Positions 1 through 9,774 of a DNA stretch of 64,000 nt are shown piece after piece. Source of the stretch: Siphonobacter sp. SORGH_AS_0500 (lineage in GTDB: Bacteria; Bacteroidota; Bacteroidia; Cytophagales; Spirosomataceae). Position 1 is the first letter of the stretch. Every line of letters starts with the position of its first letter. A model generated the notes under the pieces. That model was not told the origin of the DNA, made no database searches, and was given only the letters and a program-made list of their open reading frames with translations. The translations under genes were made by a program, and so were the position numbers. The stretch covers positions 1 through 64,000 of the forward strand of contig NZ_NHPP01000018.1 in assembly GCF_002838835.1 (NCBI RefSeq), read 5' to 3'.

Positions 1-202
1 GTTTGATAGCGGGCCAGCCGGGTACGGCCCGGTGTCGAATCATGGCAAAGGCGAGTAACAACAGTCCGGCTGTCGTATTTCGAAGGGCCATGAACAGTAG
101 AGCTGGAAAACCTGCCACCCCTATACGGGCAGCCAGATAGGTAGTGCCCCAGAGGAAACAGACGGTAGCCAGAGCTACATACGCTTTTTGAGTGTTTCGC
201 AT
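1..202 (-). CDS. EamA/DMT-family permease, N-terminal part (cut by window edge)
   Basis: About 67 N-terminal residues of a drug/metabolite transporter (EamA) protein; the rest lies beyond the window. The ATG is the reverse complement of bases 200-202. The visible part begins with a hydrophobic helix containing the motif FLWGTTYLAARIGV, typical of the first helix of EamA permeases, followed by PALLFMALRNTAGLLLLAFA, which fits the second helix. The family exports amino acids or metabolites across the inner membrane; the substrate cannot be told from this fragment. It is divergent from a MocR-type regulator at 406, a common pairing in which the regulator controls the transporter. Family assignment is fairly secure despite the truncation. 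Confidence 0.75.
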   Translation of the reverse strand, partial: MRNTQKAYVALATVCFLWGTTYLAARIGVAGFPALLFMALRNTTAGLLLLAFAMIRHRAVPGWPAIK

Positions 203-405
203 CGTCGTAGTCAGGAAAGTACGCCGCAAAACTCGGTTTTATTTGCTAGTAAAAACAGATGCAGATTTTTAAATTACAAGCATAACAGATTTAATAATTT
301 TCTTCGAAAGTCTGTTGTATTATTCTCAGTATGAAGCGTATACTTTTATTGGATAGCTTTTACCTTTGCCCTCGTAACCGATTACCATCGCTGTTATTCA
401 TTTTC

Positions 406-1845
406 ATGGCGAACACATCACTGACCGAAGAATTTCTATATGTTCAGGTAGCTGAGCGATTGGAAAAGCAAATGGAAAGCCAGATACTCAAGACTGGCGA
501 TAAACTTTTATCCCTGCGAGCCCTGAGTCTGGAACAGGGCATCAGTTTGAGTACCGCTTATAAAGCGTACGTCGAACTGGAAAACAAAGGCCTGATCGAA
601 GCCCGACCCAAATCCGGGTATTTCGTCCGTTATACATCCACGCGGGTACCGCAGCTCTTGCCTTCGCCGCCTATTGATCGTTCCCTGGAAAAGGTCAGCG
701 TTGACGCCATGATTCGCCGGGTGTACGAAAATCTTTCGCAGACGGACGTAGTCAAATTATCCGTAGCGACCCCGGCTCTGGAACTCTTACCGGAAGCCAA
801 ACTCAACAAGGCCATGCTGGAAGCCCTCCGGCAAAACCCCAGCAGTTGTACCGCCTACGAAGAACTGCGAGGCAACCTAACCTTACGCAAGCAGATTGCC
901 AAACATGCCTTTAACTGGAATGGCAACCTTACCGAACACGAGGTTGTCACTACGCAGGGTTGTATGGAGGCTCTGGTCTTTTGCCTGAAGGCCGTTACCA
1001 AACCCGGCGATACGGTAGCCATCGAAAGCCCGACGTACTTTGGCATTTTCAACGTCATGAAGAGTCTGGGACTACGGGTTCTCGAAATTCCTACGGATCC
1101 TACCGAGGGTATTCGAATCGATTTACTGGAACAGGCTCTGGAAAAAACGCCCATTGCTGCCTGCCTGTTCGTTCCTAATTTCTGTAATCCCCTGGGAGCT
1201 TTGATGCCCGATCACCGCAAGAAACAACTGGTTAAACTGCTGGCTTCCCGGGAAATTCCGTTGATTGAAGACGACATTTACGGGGAAATGTACTTCGGTA
1301 AAACCCGGCCTCGTACCTGCAAGAGTTTCGATACGCAGGGGCTGGTCATGCTCTGCTCGTCGGTTTCTAAGACGCTGGCCCCGGGGTATCGGGTGGGCTG
1401 GTGCATTCCGGGCCGTTTTCTGGAACAGGTGCTGAATGTCAAACTCATGCATACCGTTTCATCCGCTACGCCCACGCAGGCGGCCATTGCTATCTTTTTT
1501 GAAACGGGCCGGTACGATTTACACATGCGAAACCTGCGAAAAGCCCTGCACACGCAATGTCTGCGGTACTTGCAGGCCATCGCCGACTATTTTCCAAGAA
1601 GCACAAAAGTCAGCCGTCCGCAGGGTGGGTACGTTTTATGGATTGAACTGGAAGCAGGAATCGATGCTTTCGAGGTATACGAAAAAGCCTGGCTCGAAAA
1701 GATCAGCATTGCTCCGGGTCATATCTTCAGTACGGACGCCCGCTTTACGAATTACCTGCGAATTACGTTCGGGGCTCCGTATACACCAGAAATTGATAAA
1801 AGTCTGAAAAAACTGGGACGCCTGATTGATTCCTTTCGAAGGTAA
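406..1845 (+). CDS. MocR/PdxR-type regulator (GntR-like wHTH fused to class I aminotransferase domain)
   Basis: A 479-residue protein when started at the ATG at 406. An in-frame ATG at 331 would add about 25 residues that look unlike the family, so 406 is preferred. Residues 1-75 form a GntR-type winged helix (LSLRALSLEQGISLSTAYKAYVELENKGLIEARPKSGYF region, roughly 25-70). The remainder is a fold-type I aminotransferase domain with the PLP-binding lysine at about residue 322 in SSVSKTLAPGYRVGW and the PNFCNPLG segment. MocR regulators bind PLP or a PLP-amino acid adduct and usually control a nearby transport or metabolic gene; here the obvious target is the divergent EamA permease at 1-202. 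Ligand unknown. Confidence 0.9.
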   Translation: MANTSLTEEFLYVQVAERLEKQMESQILKTGDKLLSLRALSLEQGISLSTAYKAYVELENKGLIEARPKSGYFVRYTSTRVPQLLPSPPIDRSLEKVSVDAMIRRVYENLSQTDVVKLSVATPALELLPEAKLNKAMLEALRQNPSSCTAYEELRGNLTLRKQIAKHAFNWNGNLTEHEVVTTQGCMEALVFCLKAVTKPGDTVAIESPTYFGIFNVMKSLGLRVLEIPTDPTEGIRIDLLEQALEKTPIAACLFVPNFCNPLGALMPDHRKKQLVKLLASREIPLIEDDIYGEMYFGKTRPRTCKSFDTQGLVMLCSSVSKTLAPGYRVGWCIPGRFLEQVLNVKLMHTVSSATPTQAAIAIFFETGRYDLHMRNLRKALHTQCLRYLQAIADYFPRSTKVSRPQGGYVLWIELEAGIDAFEVYEKAWLEKISIAPGHIFSTDARFTNYLRITFGAPYTPEIDKSLKKLGRLIDSFRR

Positions 1846-1941
1846 TGGTCGCTTTGTTATACGCCTTTTACCTTCTTTATTCCGTTCTGAGCTTAACCAC
1901 TGGCAATAACTACTCAGGCGACTGGATTGCCTACGAATCGG

Positions 1942-1973
1942 AAAGCGGTGCCGACGAGCCTCAGCACCGCTTT
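1942..1973 (+). terminator. Hairpin, probable terminator of the MocR-type gene
   Basis: Perfect 10-bp inverted repeat AAAGCGGTGC / GCACCGCTTT (1942-1951 and 1964-1973) with a 12-base loop, about 97 bases after the stop at 1845. The downstream T-run is short (TTTATT), so it may act weakly. The rest of 1846-2061 shows no convincing gene. Confidence 0.5.
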
Positions 1974-2061
1974 ATTGCATCCGAATTGCTATGGACTCAA
2001 ATTTCGGGATGACTCAGGTTTCCTATTCTGCTACTAACGAAGATCCATCAACTAACCACTA

Positions 2062-2283
2062 CTACAAAATTCCTCCGCCCAGCATCAGTCGCACGAAGGC
2101 TACGATCAACACCAGAATGTTCAGATTTCGGCCCGTCTTATTTTCCGAAAGAAGGCCAATCCCCATACCGATGAAAGCAATGGGAAGAGCAACCCAGTTA
2201 ACGATTCCAACGAAGGGAATCAAACCGGCCAGAGCAATGACGAACGCTACAATGCCAATGAAGATGGAGAGGAGATTAAGCAT
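2062..2283 (-). CDS. Small two-helix hydrophobic membrane protein (73 aa)
   Basis: A 73-residue, strongly hydrophobic protein. One long segment runs from about residue 3 to 40 (LLSIFIGIVAFVIALAGLIPFVG, then NWVALPIAFIGMGIGLL). A polar turn SENKTGRN follows, and then a second helix NILVLIVAFVRLMLGGGIL to the C-terminus. The pattern of two or three membrane segments around a conserved-looking polar loop resembles small uncharacterised inner-membrane proteins common in Bacteroidota. Hydrophobicity plus an ATG start argue that this is a real gene rather than a shadow; the opposite-strand frame is polar and low-complexity. Function unknown. It lies on the same strand as, and downstream of, the sod gene, separated from it by a terminator. 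Confidence 0.6.
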   Translation of the reverse strand: MLNLLSIFIGIVAFVIALAGLIPFVGIVNWVALPIAFIGMGIGLLSENKTGRNLNILVLIVAFVRLMLGGGIL

Positions 2284-2406
2284 AGTTTTAAGGGCTTTTA
2301 CGAGAATGACTTACCCAAAGAGAAAGCATTTTGAGTAATACTGAAAGCCACAATCCACCATCGGATTCAGGGTCTGAAGGACGCATGAAAAACCGGATGA
2401 TAAAAG

Positions 2407-2442
2407 AAAAGGATGACTTCGCCTGAACGAAATCATCCTTTT
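2407..2442 (-). terminator. Intrinsic terminator of the superoxide dismutase gene
   Basis: Inverted repeat AAAAGGATGA (2407-2416) / TCATCCTTTT (2433-2442), read leftward, followed on the minus strand by a T-rich tail. It starts 22 bases after the stop codon at 2464. Confidence 0.8.
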
Positions 2443-2463
2443 AAAGCAGGGTATCGTATTGAA

Positions 2464-3135
2464 TTACTTAAGAGCTTCGGCGTAGTTTTTCGCAGCGGCC
2501 TCCCAGTTTACTACGTCCCAGTAAGCTTTGATGTAATCAGGACGTTTGTTTTGATACTTCAGGTAATAAGCGTGTTCCCATACGTCCAGACCAATCACGG
2601 GCGTACCGGGCGTTTCAGCCAGTGCCATTAAGGGGTTATCCTGGTTAGGCGTAGATACAACCGCCAGTTTTTTATCAGGGGTAACAATCAGCCAGGCCCA
2701 GCCTGAACCAAAGCGGGTCGAAGCGGCTTTGTTGAATTCTTCCACGAATTTATCGTAGCTACCGAATGATTTGTTAATTGCTTCGGCTAAAGCTCCTGAG
2801 GGCTTACCGCCACGCTTGGGACCAATAGTATTCCAGAAAAACGTGTGATTCCAGTGTCCTCCACCATTGTTACGAATGGCAGGAGCCGTGTTTTTATCAA
2901 TTTTCTTTACCACCTGAAAAATCGTCATCGAAGCTTCAGGCTTGCCTTCAACGGCTTTATTCAGGTTATCTACATAAGCCTTATGGTGCTTGCCGTAGTG
3001 AATTTCCATCGTTTGCTTATCAATACTCGGTTCCAGAGCATCCGTAGCGTAAGGTAGGGGAGCCTGAGTAAACTGGGCTGAAACCTGAAAGGCTGAGGCC
3101 ATTAGTCCGGCAACAAGGAGAGTTTTGAAGTTCAT
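2464..3135 (-). CDS. sodA: Exported Fe/Mn superoxide dismutase
   Basis: A 223-residue superoxide dismutase that converts superoxide to peroxide and oxygen. The ATG at 3135 is chosen because it gives a clean signal peptide ([20 protein letters not shown], cleavage near residue 20); a longer frame would hide it inside the protein. The mature part matches the iron/manganese family in order: the metal-ligand region [16 protein letters not shown], the [11 protein letters not shown] segment with the second His, and DVWEHAYYL with the Asp and His ligands near the C-terminus. The signal peptide puts the enzyme in the periplasm or outside, unlike the usual cytoplasmic SodA/SodB. The metal cannot be fixed by eye; the GGG before HWNH is more often seen in Mn-type or cambialistic enzymes. 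Confidence 0.92.
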   Translation of the reverse strand: MNFKTLLVAGLMASAFQVSAQFTQAPLPYATDALEPSIDKQTMEIHYGKHHKAYVDNLNKAVEGKPEASMTIFQVVKKIDKNTAPAIRNNGGGHWNHTFFWNTIGPKRGGKPSGALAEAINKSFGSYDKFVEEFNKAASTRFGSGWAWLIVTPDKKLAVVSTPNQDNPLMALAETPGTPVIGLDVWEHAYYLKYQNKRPDYIKAYWDVVNWEAAAKNYAEALK

Positions 3136-3189
3136 GGTTGATAAATGGTTTCTAAGGTAAAGATGCTGCGAAGCATGCAGTTGAGGGGG

Positions 3190-3219
3190 CAAAAATATCC
3201 CCGCTGTGCAAGGTCGCAA
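3190..3219 (-). promoter_or_regulatory. Promoter of the superoxide dismutase gene (Bacteroidota type)
   Basis: On the minus strand, TTG (3219-3217), a 19-base spacer, then TATTTTTG (3197-3190). This matches the Bacteroidota sigma-ABfr promoter TTTG / TAnnTTTG exactly in the -7 element and in spacing. It leaves a leader of about 50 bases before the ATG at 3135. Confidence 0.7.
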
Positions 3220-3737
3220 GGATTTCTTAAATAAAGATTACTTTTTAAATAGAATAATTCTACGAACCAGGGTTAGGCCCATTCAATCGAGCGAAAGCCC
3301 TAAAGTACCTTATGTCTTTAAAAATTCATGCCTAGTCGATTACTCAGACTATTTTACATAATCGAGTCTAGATTCAGTGCTTTAATTTAAACCCAATCCG
3401 TTTGGGGGTGTCAGATTCTAATAGTACTTCAAAAAGGTTTTTCTCCATTTTCTTCTTAACACATCGCGTTATGACTTGCCTCTATTATGTATGTTACTCG
3501 CCGAATGATCGATTACAAGCCAAAAGCTCCAACAGGAGTGATTAGTTTTTAAACGGCTGGGATTTCCGTTTTTGAGATAAATTGGGTTTTAATTTAAATT
3601 TTTCCCGAAAACCACTGGAAATGAGAAAGTCACTGAACTTTTACGCCGATCTTTTCTCTTGTTTTCTTATTCCAGGCCACATTCCCTTGTTTCGCAGGTA
3701 TTTATTGATTCCGTGTTAGACACTACTTTCTCTTGTT
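3220..3737. other. Long intergenic region before the RND operon
   Basis: About 520 bases between the divergent sod and RND pump genes. It is A+T-rich in the middle. I see no open frame with a convincing start, no strong hairpin, and no clear TAnnTTTG promoter for the RND operon, whose promoter must lie here. Confidence 0.5.
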
Positions 3738-6700
3738 ATGTGGATTGTCCGATTAGCCTTACAGCGGAAATACACCATTGCGGTGCTAGCTCTGCTGATT
3801 CTGATTTTAGGGGTGGTGTCGATTCGCCAGATGCCCACCGACATTTTCCCCCGTATTAATATTCCCGTTATTTCTGTGATCTGGACCTATCGCGGCCTTT
3901 CAACCGACGAGATGGAAAAGATGATTACCAACTTCTCTGAAACGTCAGTTATTAACAACGCTTCGGATATTCAGCGGGTAGAATCACAGACCTATAACGG
4001 CGTAGCGGTGCTGAAAATTTTTTTCCAGCCGACCGTAAAAATTGAAGAAGCCCTGGCGGCTATTACCGGGATTTCGCAGACCATCCGGGTGCGGATGCCA
4101 CCCGGAACCCAGCCGCCGATTATCGTTCGGTATAATGCTACCGACGTTCCCATTATTCAGTTAAGTATCTCTTCGGATAGTTTAACGGAATCACAGATTA
4201 CCGACTACATTACCACCCGGATTCGTCCGATGATTTCGACCGTGCCGGGTAGTCGCCTTTCGCAACCCTTCGGGGGAAAGGCCCGTCAGGTAATGGTAGA
4301 TCTTGATCCTGAGCTATTAACCGCTCGCGGCGTGTCTCCCGAAGATGTGGTAAATGCCGTTTCTGGCCAAAACCTTACCTTGCCTTCTGGACAATTACGT
4401 CTGGAAGATCGGGAGTATAACGTTCGTCTGAATACCAAACCCGATGCCATTATTGCCCTGAATGATATTCCCGTAAAGACGCTGCCCGGTGGCGTAGTGA
4501 TTCACCTGCGGGATGTGGCGAATGTGCATGATGGTTCGATTGTGCAGACGAACATTGTCAAGCAGGATGGTCTTCGGGGGGTATTATTAAACATCGTGAA
4601 AACGGGTAATGCCTCGACCACGGAAGTAGTCGATAAAATCAGAAATGAAGTATTACCCGCCGTTCGTGGAGCGGCTCCGGCTTCTTTACGCATTACGGAG
4701 CTTTTCGATCAATCGGTATTCGTACGGGCCTCGATTCATGGGGTAGTGGTGGAAGGTCTGATTGCGGCTTTATTAACGGCGGCGATGATTCTGCTCTTCC
4801 TCGGAAGCTGGCGGAGTACGCTGATTGTAGCCATTTCAATTCCGCTTTCCATTCTCTGCTCGCTCTCGGTGTTATACCTGATGGGAGAGACGCTTAACAT
4901 TAATACCCTTGGCGGATTAGCTCTGGCAATTGGGATTCTGGTGGATGATGCAACCGTAACCATCGAGAATATTCACCGAAATGAAGAACTGGGCTTGCCG
5001 TTGCGAAAGGCAATTATGGTCGGAGCCCAGCAAATTGCTACGCCCACGCTGGTCGCTACGCTGACGATTTGTATCGTATTCGTTTCCGTGTTATTCCTCG
5101 AAGGCCCGGCTCGATTCCTGTTTGGCCCGCTGGCGTTGTCGGTCGTATTTGCCATGATTGCCTCGTACATTCTTTCCCGTACGCTGGTGCCCACCCTGGC
5201 TGATTTATTACTCAAACACGAACCCCATCACGCTGCCGATTACCAGCAGAATGGACAGGCTCGTCGTCCGAATCTTTTTGCCCGGATGTATCAGAGCTTC
5301 AACCGGGGATTTGATCGTTTCCAAGGCCGTTACCTCAACGTCCTGCAATGGAATCTGAAACACCGGAAGTCCGTGCTGGTGGTATTTTTATTGGTGGTCG
5401 GAGTTACCGCTGCGATGATTCCATTCGTGGGTCGTGACTTCTTCCCGTCGGTAGATGCCGGACAATTTAAGTTACACATGCGAGCTCCGGCGGGGTCGCG
5501 TCTGGAGGCTACCGAACGTACGGCATCCGAAGTGGAGAAAGTCATTCGCAGTATTATTCCCAAGGAAGAAATCGAAACCGTCATTAGTAACATCGGTCTG
5601 ACGAGCGAGAGTTATAACATGGTTTTTCAGGATAACTCGTCCTTAGGTTCGGCGGATAGTGAAATTCTGGTGGCTTTGAAAAAAGAAAAATCACATCCAA
5701 CGGATTATTACACCCGGGCCATTCGGGCCAAATTAGCGGAGGCCATGCCGGAAGTTACCTTCTTCTTTCAGCCCGCTGATATCGTTACCCAGATTCTGAA
5801 CTTCGGGCTGACATCGCCCATCGATATTCAGGTGATGGGTTTTGACCGCAAGAATAACCTTCGTATTGCCAAAGAAATTCAGGCGAAAGTAGCCGAGATT
5901 CCGGGAACGGTTGATGTGCATTTGCATCAGGTCATGAACTCCCCTGAATTATACGTGAATATCGACCGCGAGCGGGCTAATCAGTTGGGCTTGAACGAAA
6001 GTAAGGTGGCCAGCAACATGATGATTTCGATGAGTGGAACGACGCAGGTAAACCCGAACTTCTGGCCTGATCCGGTTACGGGTTTCCCCTACCTGATTGC
6101 CGTTCAGACGCCTCCGTATAAACTCAATTCGATTGATAAACTCATGCAGACGCCGCTGGTAACTCAAACGGGCGAGTTAACTCCGCAGTCGCTGGCAAAC
6201 GTGGCTAAAATTGAACGTCGAGTTACGCCTATGGTCGTGAACCGTCTCAATACGCAGCCGATGTACGACGTCTATGCCTCCGTGGAACGGACGGATCTGG
6301 GAAGCGTGTCGAGTAAGCTGGAATCGATCGTAAAAGAATACCAGAGCCAGTTGAAGCCGGGTAATAAAATTGAAGTTCGCGGTCAGGTAGAAAGTATGAA
6401 TTCGGCCTTCGTGCGTCTGGGCATTGGTCTGATTTTCGCGGCGGTACTGGTGTATATGCTGATGGTCGTGAACTTCCAGTCTTTCCTCTATCCCTTCATT
6501 ATCATTACTGCCTTACCCGGAGCGATGTGCGGGGTGGTCTGGTTATTATTCCTGACGCAAACCACGTTCAGTATTCCTTCGCTGATGGGAGCGATTATGA
6601 GCGTTGGGGTAGCTACGGCCAACTCCATTCTGTTGGTAAGTTTTGCTCAGGAACAGGTATTCGATCTACACTTTACGCCTTACGAAGCGGCGGTAGAAGC

Positions 6701-6950
6701 GGGAAGAACCCGTCTTCGTCCGATCCTGATGACGGCCTTGGCGATGATCATCGGTATGTTACCCATGTCTTTAGGTTTGGGTGAAGGAGGCGAGCAAAAT
6801 GCTCCGCTGGGCCGGGCCGTGATTGGCGGTTTATTATTGGCGACGTTTACGACCTTATTATTCGTTCCCGTCGTATTCAGTTACCTAGCCAAAAACCGAA
6901 CCGAAGCAGAATTAGCCGAAGAAAAAGAACTAGCTGAAATGGAAGTATAA
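3738..6950 (+). CDS. RND-family efflux permease (AcrB/HAE1 type)
   Basis: A 1070-residue inner-membrane proton-driven efflux pump subunit, full length for the family (about 1020-1070). The N-terminus MWIVRLALQRKYTIAVLALL is the first membrane helix, followed by the RQMPTDIFPRINIPV motif seen at the start of RND permeases. Two large periplasmic loops alternate with two helix bundles. The TM4 motif GILVDDATVTIENIHRN carries the paired Asp residues used for proton transfer, and the C-terminal half repeats the bundle (GAIMSVGVATANSILL). It is followed by an adaptor and an outer-membrane channel gene in the same direction, the standard tripartite layout. The substrate (drug or lipid-like, rather than metal) is only inferred from the HAE1-like motifs. 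Confidence 0.93.
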   Translation: MWIVRLALQRKYTIAVLALLILILGVVSIRQMPTDIFPRINIPVISVIWTYRGLSTDEMEKMITNFSETSVINNASDIQRVESQTYNGVAVLKIFFQPTVKIEEALAAITGISQTIRVRMPPGTQPPIIVRYNATDVPIIQLSISSDSLTESQITDYITTRIRPMISTVPGSRLSQPFGGKARQVMVDLDPELLTARGVSPEDVVNAVSGQNLTLPSGQLRLEDREYNVRLNTKPDAIIALNDIPVKTLPGGVVIHLRDVANVHDGSIVQTNIVKQDGLRGVLLNIVKTGNASTTEVVDKIRNEVLPAVRGAAPASLRITELFDQSVFVRASIHGVVVEGLIAALLTAAMILLFLGSWRSTLIVAISIPLSILCSLSVLYLMGETLNINTLGGLALAIGILVDDATVTIENIHRNEELGLPLRKAIMVGAQQIATPTLVATLTICIVFVSVLFLEGPARFLFGPLALSVVFAMIASYILSRTLVPTLADLLLKHEPHHAADYQQNGQARRPNLFARMYQSFNRGFDRFQGRYLNVLQWNLKHRKSVLVVFLLVVGVTAAMIPFVGRDFFPSVDAGQFKLHMRAPAGSRLEATERTASEVEKVIRSIIPKEEIETVISNIGLTSESYNMVFQDNSSLGSADSEILVALKKEKSHPTDYYTRAIRAKLAEAMPEVTFFFQPADIVTQILNFGLTSPIDIQVMGFDRKNNLRIAKEIQAKVAEIPGTVDVHLHQVMNSPELYVNIDRERANQLGLNESKVASNMMISMSGTTQVNPNFWPDPVTGFPYLIAVQTPPYKLNSIDKLMQTPLVTQTGELTPQSLANVAKIERRVTPMVVNRLNTQPMYDVYASVERTDLGSVSSKLESIVKEYQSQLKPGNKIEVRGQVESMNSAFVRLGIGLIFAAVLVYMLMVVNFQSFLYPFIIITALPGAMCGVVWLLFLTQTTFSIPSLMGAIMSVGVATANSILLVSFAQEQVFDLHFTPYEAAVEAGRTRLRPILMTALAMIIGMLPMSLGLGEGGEQNAPLGRAVIGGLLLATFTTLLFVPVVFSYLAKNRTEAELAEEKELAEMEV

Positions 6951-7080
6951 TTGAGTTGTTAGTTTTCGGTTTACCGTTTTCAGTTTTTGTAAAAGAACAT
7001 TCATTGAAAACAGTAAATCGAAAACTGAAAACCAAAAAAGACTGAAAACGGCAAACTGATAACTGTAAACTAGTAAGAAC
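6951..7080. repeat. Degenerate heptamer repeat, intergenic hairpin
   Basis: The whole gap between pump and adaptor genes is made of AAAACTGAAAAC-like words. The first half reads GTTTTCGGTTT..GTTTTCAGTTTTTG and the second half the complement (AACTGAAAACC..AACTGATAACTG), so it can fold on itself. The same vocabulary fills gaps near 8143, 29812, 31468, 38641, 42127 and 63841. Confidence 0.6.
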
Positions 7081-8142
7081 ATGAAAAGACTTTGGATATG
7101 GCTGATTCCGGTGGGATTGTTGGCTTTATTCTTCTTCGTGGGCATATTACCCCGAATTAAAAATCAGCAGGAGTTACACGCGGAAAGTGATTCCCAAAAA
7201 AACCGCACGACCTTGGTAAATACCGTAGTAGTGAAACGAGCGGCTGACACGACGGGCCTTACCCTTCCTGGGCAGATTATGCCGTATCGCGAAACGCAGG
7301 TATACGCTCGGACCCAGGGTTTTCTGCGTCAACGCTTTGTAGATATTGGCAGTAAAGTTCGTCGCGGAAGCCTATTAGCCACGATTGATGCTCCCGAATT
7401 GGATCAGGATATACTGAAAGCTCAGGCCGACCTGAAACTGGCTCAGTCTAATCTGGATCGCGTGAAAAGTGCGGGGATTCCCGGAGCTGTTTCACAACAG
7501 GATATTGATAACCGTCAGGCGGGTTTCGAAGTAGGTCGGGCTACGCTTCAGCGTTTACAGGCGTTGAAAGGCTTACAACAGGTTCGGGCACCGTTCAATG
7601 GCATCGTAACGGCTCGTAACGCCGATGTAGGAGCTCTGATTAATACCGGTAATATCTCTCTGTTTACCGTTTCCCAACTCGACACGCTTCGGGTGTATAT
7701 CGACGTGCCACAGACGTATTACCGCATGGTTGCCATTGGTTTACCCGCAACGGTAAAGATTCCAGAGTTAGGTAAAACCTTCACAGGAAAAGTCGTTCGG
7801 ACCTCGGGAACGCTGCGTTCCTCTTCGCGGACGTTATTAACCGAAGTAGCCATCCCCAATCATTCGGGTGAATTGGTAGCGGGTCTATACGGCCAGGTAA
7901 CGCTGGACGTTCGGGCCGAAAATCCTCCCGTTCGTATTCCGGCCAATACGTTATTAGTTACGCCGGAAGGGCCAAGGGTTATCGTGGTTTCGGCTAACCA
8001 TCAGGTAAAATACCAGCCCATTACCATCGGTCGCGATTTTGGTACTAGTCTGGAAATTCTGGAAGGCTTACAGGGCGACGAACGTCTGGTAACTAACCCC
8101 TCCGACGGCCTAAAAGACGGCCAGATAGTGCGAGTGAAATAG
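7081..8142 (+). CDS. RND periplasmic adaptor (membrane fusion protein)
   Basis: A 353-residue periplasmic adaptor linking the RND pump to the outer-membrane channel. One N-terminal membrane helix or uncleaved signal (LWIWLIPVGLLALFFFVGIL) is followed by a beta-barrel/lipoyl half motif (LPGQIMPYRETQVYARTQGF), an alpha-helical hairpin (about residues 100-160: QDILKAQADLKLAQSNLDRVK), the second lipoyl half (VRAPFNGIVTARNADVGALI) and a C-terminal beta-barrel and membrane-proximal domain. The hairpin is short, as in AcrA/MexA-type adaptors. It lies 130 bases after the pump gene, with the gap occupied by a heptamer repeat, and very probably in the same operon. Confidence 0.92.
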   Translation: MKRLWIWLIPVGLLALFFFVGILPRIKNQQELHAESDSQKNRTTLVNTVVVKRAADTTGLTLPGQIMPYRETQVYARTQGFLRQRFVDIGSKVRRGSLLATIDAPELDQDILKAQADLKLAQSNLDRVKSAGIPGAVSQQDIDNRQAGFEVGRATLQRLQALKGLQQVRAPFNGIVTARNADVGALINTGNISLFTVSQLDTLRVYIDVPQTYYRMVAIGLPATVKIPELGKTFTGKVVRTSGTLRSSSRTLLTEVAIPNHSGELVAGLYGQVTLDVRAENPPVRIPANTLLVTPEGPRVIVVSANHQVKYQPITIGRDFGTSLEILEGLQGDERLVTNPSDGLKDGQIVRVK

Positions 8143-8331
8143 TTTTCTGTTGACCGTTTTCAGTTTTCAATTATTGAAAAAGTAGATAAGGAGTTCTTAG
8201 ATCTGAAAAATGTCAAAGCTAAAGATGGAGTGAGAAACGAGGTTGAAGCTGGATCAGTGGAACGTCATTCACTCATTCTATCATTCACTCATTCAAAATT
8301 GCCTAACGCTTCCCAAGTTTTACCGAACGTT

Positions 8332-9641
8332 ATGAATTGTATTGTTAAAATCAGTGGATTGGTGTTGCTGGCGGTTAGTACGTTGCGGGCACAGACACCA
8401 GCGAGCCGACCTTTCGTTGATCCAGAATTAGATAAATTAATAGAGGCAGGACTGAGCTTCAATCCCGATGTAAAAAATGCCCTGAGCCGGGTAGAAGAAG
8501 CTCGCATCCGAATTCGGGTGGCCGAATCGTATCTGCATCCTACCGTTCGGGGTAATCCCGGTATTCAGACGCAAAGTCTTTCGCCTAATCGCCCGGTGCA
8601 GTTCGTGAACGTGCGGGCCCAGCGGGTGCAACTGACCACGTTTCAGATTCCGGTTGATGCCAGTTTTGAGCTGGATTTATTCCGCCGACTCAGGCAGGGC
8701 GTACGGTTAAGCGAAATACAAACGCAAATTACCGAAGCCGATGTGCAAATTACTCGGCTGGCCGTGGCTTCTGAAATTGCCCGGCTGTATGCCCTGGTGC
8801 GTGCGAATGATGCCGAACAAACAGTTTTTGATCGAACCCTGACCGCCCGTGATTCGGTACTGGCCGTCGTTCGCGAACGCTTTCGGATTGGATTAACCAG
8901 CGAAATTGACGTACGCCGGGCAGAAACGGAGATTGGTAATCTCAAAACCCAGCAGTCGGCCCTGCAACGCAGTCGCCACGAGCTGGAAAATGGTCTGGCG
9001 ATTTTAACCGGGCAAAGTCCGGAAGCTTTACGCTGGCTAGATCTGTTTTACCGATGTATCCAACGCCTGTTTACGCTACAATTACGCCCGAGCTTTTGAA
9101 AAATCGTCCTGATATTCAACAGACGGATTTACAGATTTCTGCCGCGGATGTGAACGCAGATATTGCCAGCAAGGCATTGAAACCCCGGGTTATTGCTGCG
9201 GGCTCCGGTGGATTAATCAGCGGTCGGGTAGGAGATGTGTTTTTACCTTCAAGTTATACCTATACGGTAGGAGCAACGGCCAGCTTCCCGATTTATGAGG
9301 GTCGCCGAAACCGCGAGAATATTAACCTCGCCCGTCAACAGGTGCAAACGGCTCGAACGGTGATAGATCAGCGATTAGTAAATGCCCAGCGGGAAGCGGA
9401 AGTAGCTCTGGACAACATTCGCGATCTGGAAACGCAGATTGCCAATCAGCAAAATGTGATAGAAACGGCGGGTAAAACCGAGTTACTGGTAAGAGACGTT
9501 TATAAAAAAGGGTTAACTACGTATCTGGATGTGCTGGATGCTCAGCGAACTTCGCTCGAAGCAGAACGACAGCTAGCCCAATTACAAGGTCAACGCCTGA
9601 TTTACGCCGTAGCTCTCTGGAAAGCGTTAGGTGGTCAGTAA
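8332..9641 (+). pseudogene. TolC/NodT-family outer-membrane efflux channel, frameshifted
   Basis: Together the two frames give a full outer-membrane factor of about 436 residues with two OEP repeats. The first frame starts at the ATG at 8332 (signal peptide ending near LRAQ) and runs to ILTGQSPEA. It then goes out of frame at the TTT run 9027-9029 and stops by 9099. The second frame continues immediately as FTLARSVLPMYPTPVY, ELLKNRPDIQ and so on, to the normal C-terminus at 9641. Restoring a single T (CTTT to CTTTT) joins both halves without loss of family residues. It is the third gene of the RND operon. Either a recent inactivation or a base lost in sequencing; no slippery heptamer suggests programmed shifting. 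If real, the pump would need another TolC, such as those at 24320 or 28506. Confidence 0.85.
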
Positions 9642-9652
9642 AAGATTAAAAG

Positions 9653-9688
9653 GCAAAAGAAGACACGTTTTCACGTGTCTTCTTTTGC
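9653..9688 (+). terminator. Terminator of the RND efflux operon
   Basis: Perfect 16-bp stem GCAAAAGAAGACACGT (9653-9668) / ACGTGTCTTCTTTTGC (9673-9688) with a 4-base loop, 12 bases after the channel gene's stop. Confidence 0.8.
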
Positions 9689-9690
9689 TA

Positions 9691-9721
9691 CGCCGTGGTT
9701 AGTGTCTCACCAACCACGGCG
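9691..9721. repeat. Palindromic repeat, GGTTGGTGTC family, copy 1
   Basis: CGCCGTGGTT (9691-9700) and AACCACGGCG (9712-9721) form a hairpin around GTGTCTCAC. It shares the words CCGTGG, TGGTGTC and TCACCA with the longer element at 20678-20727. Confidence 0.5.
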
Positions 9722-9774
9722 GGTAGTTTCGAATACTTCCGATTTATAACCCCAAAGAACAGGCGATCATACAC

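Noticed and set aside
855..1154. A 99-codon leftward frame inside the MocR-type gene
   Set aside because: Ser/Arg-rich antisense shadow of a well-supported coding frame.
9021..9035. Programmed frameshifting in the tolC gene and the other four split genes
   Set aside because: None of the five sites shows an X-XXY-YYZ slippery heptamer with a downstream hairpin, and the families involved are not known to use it.
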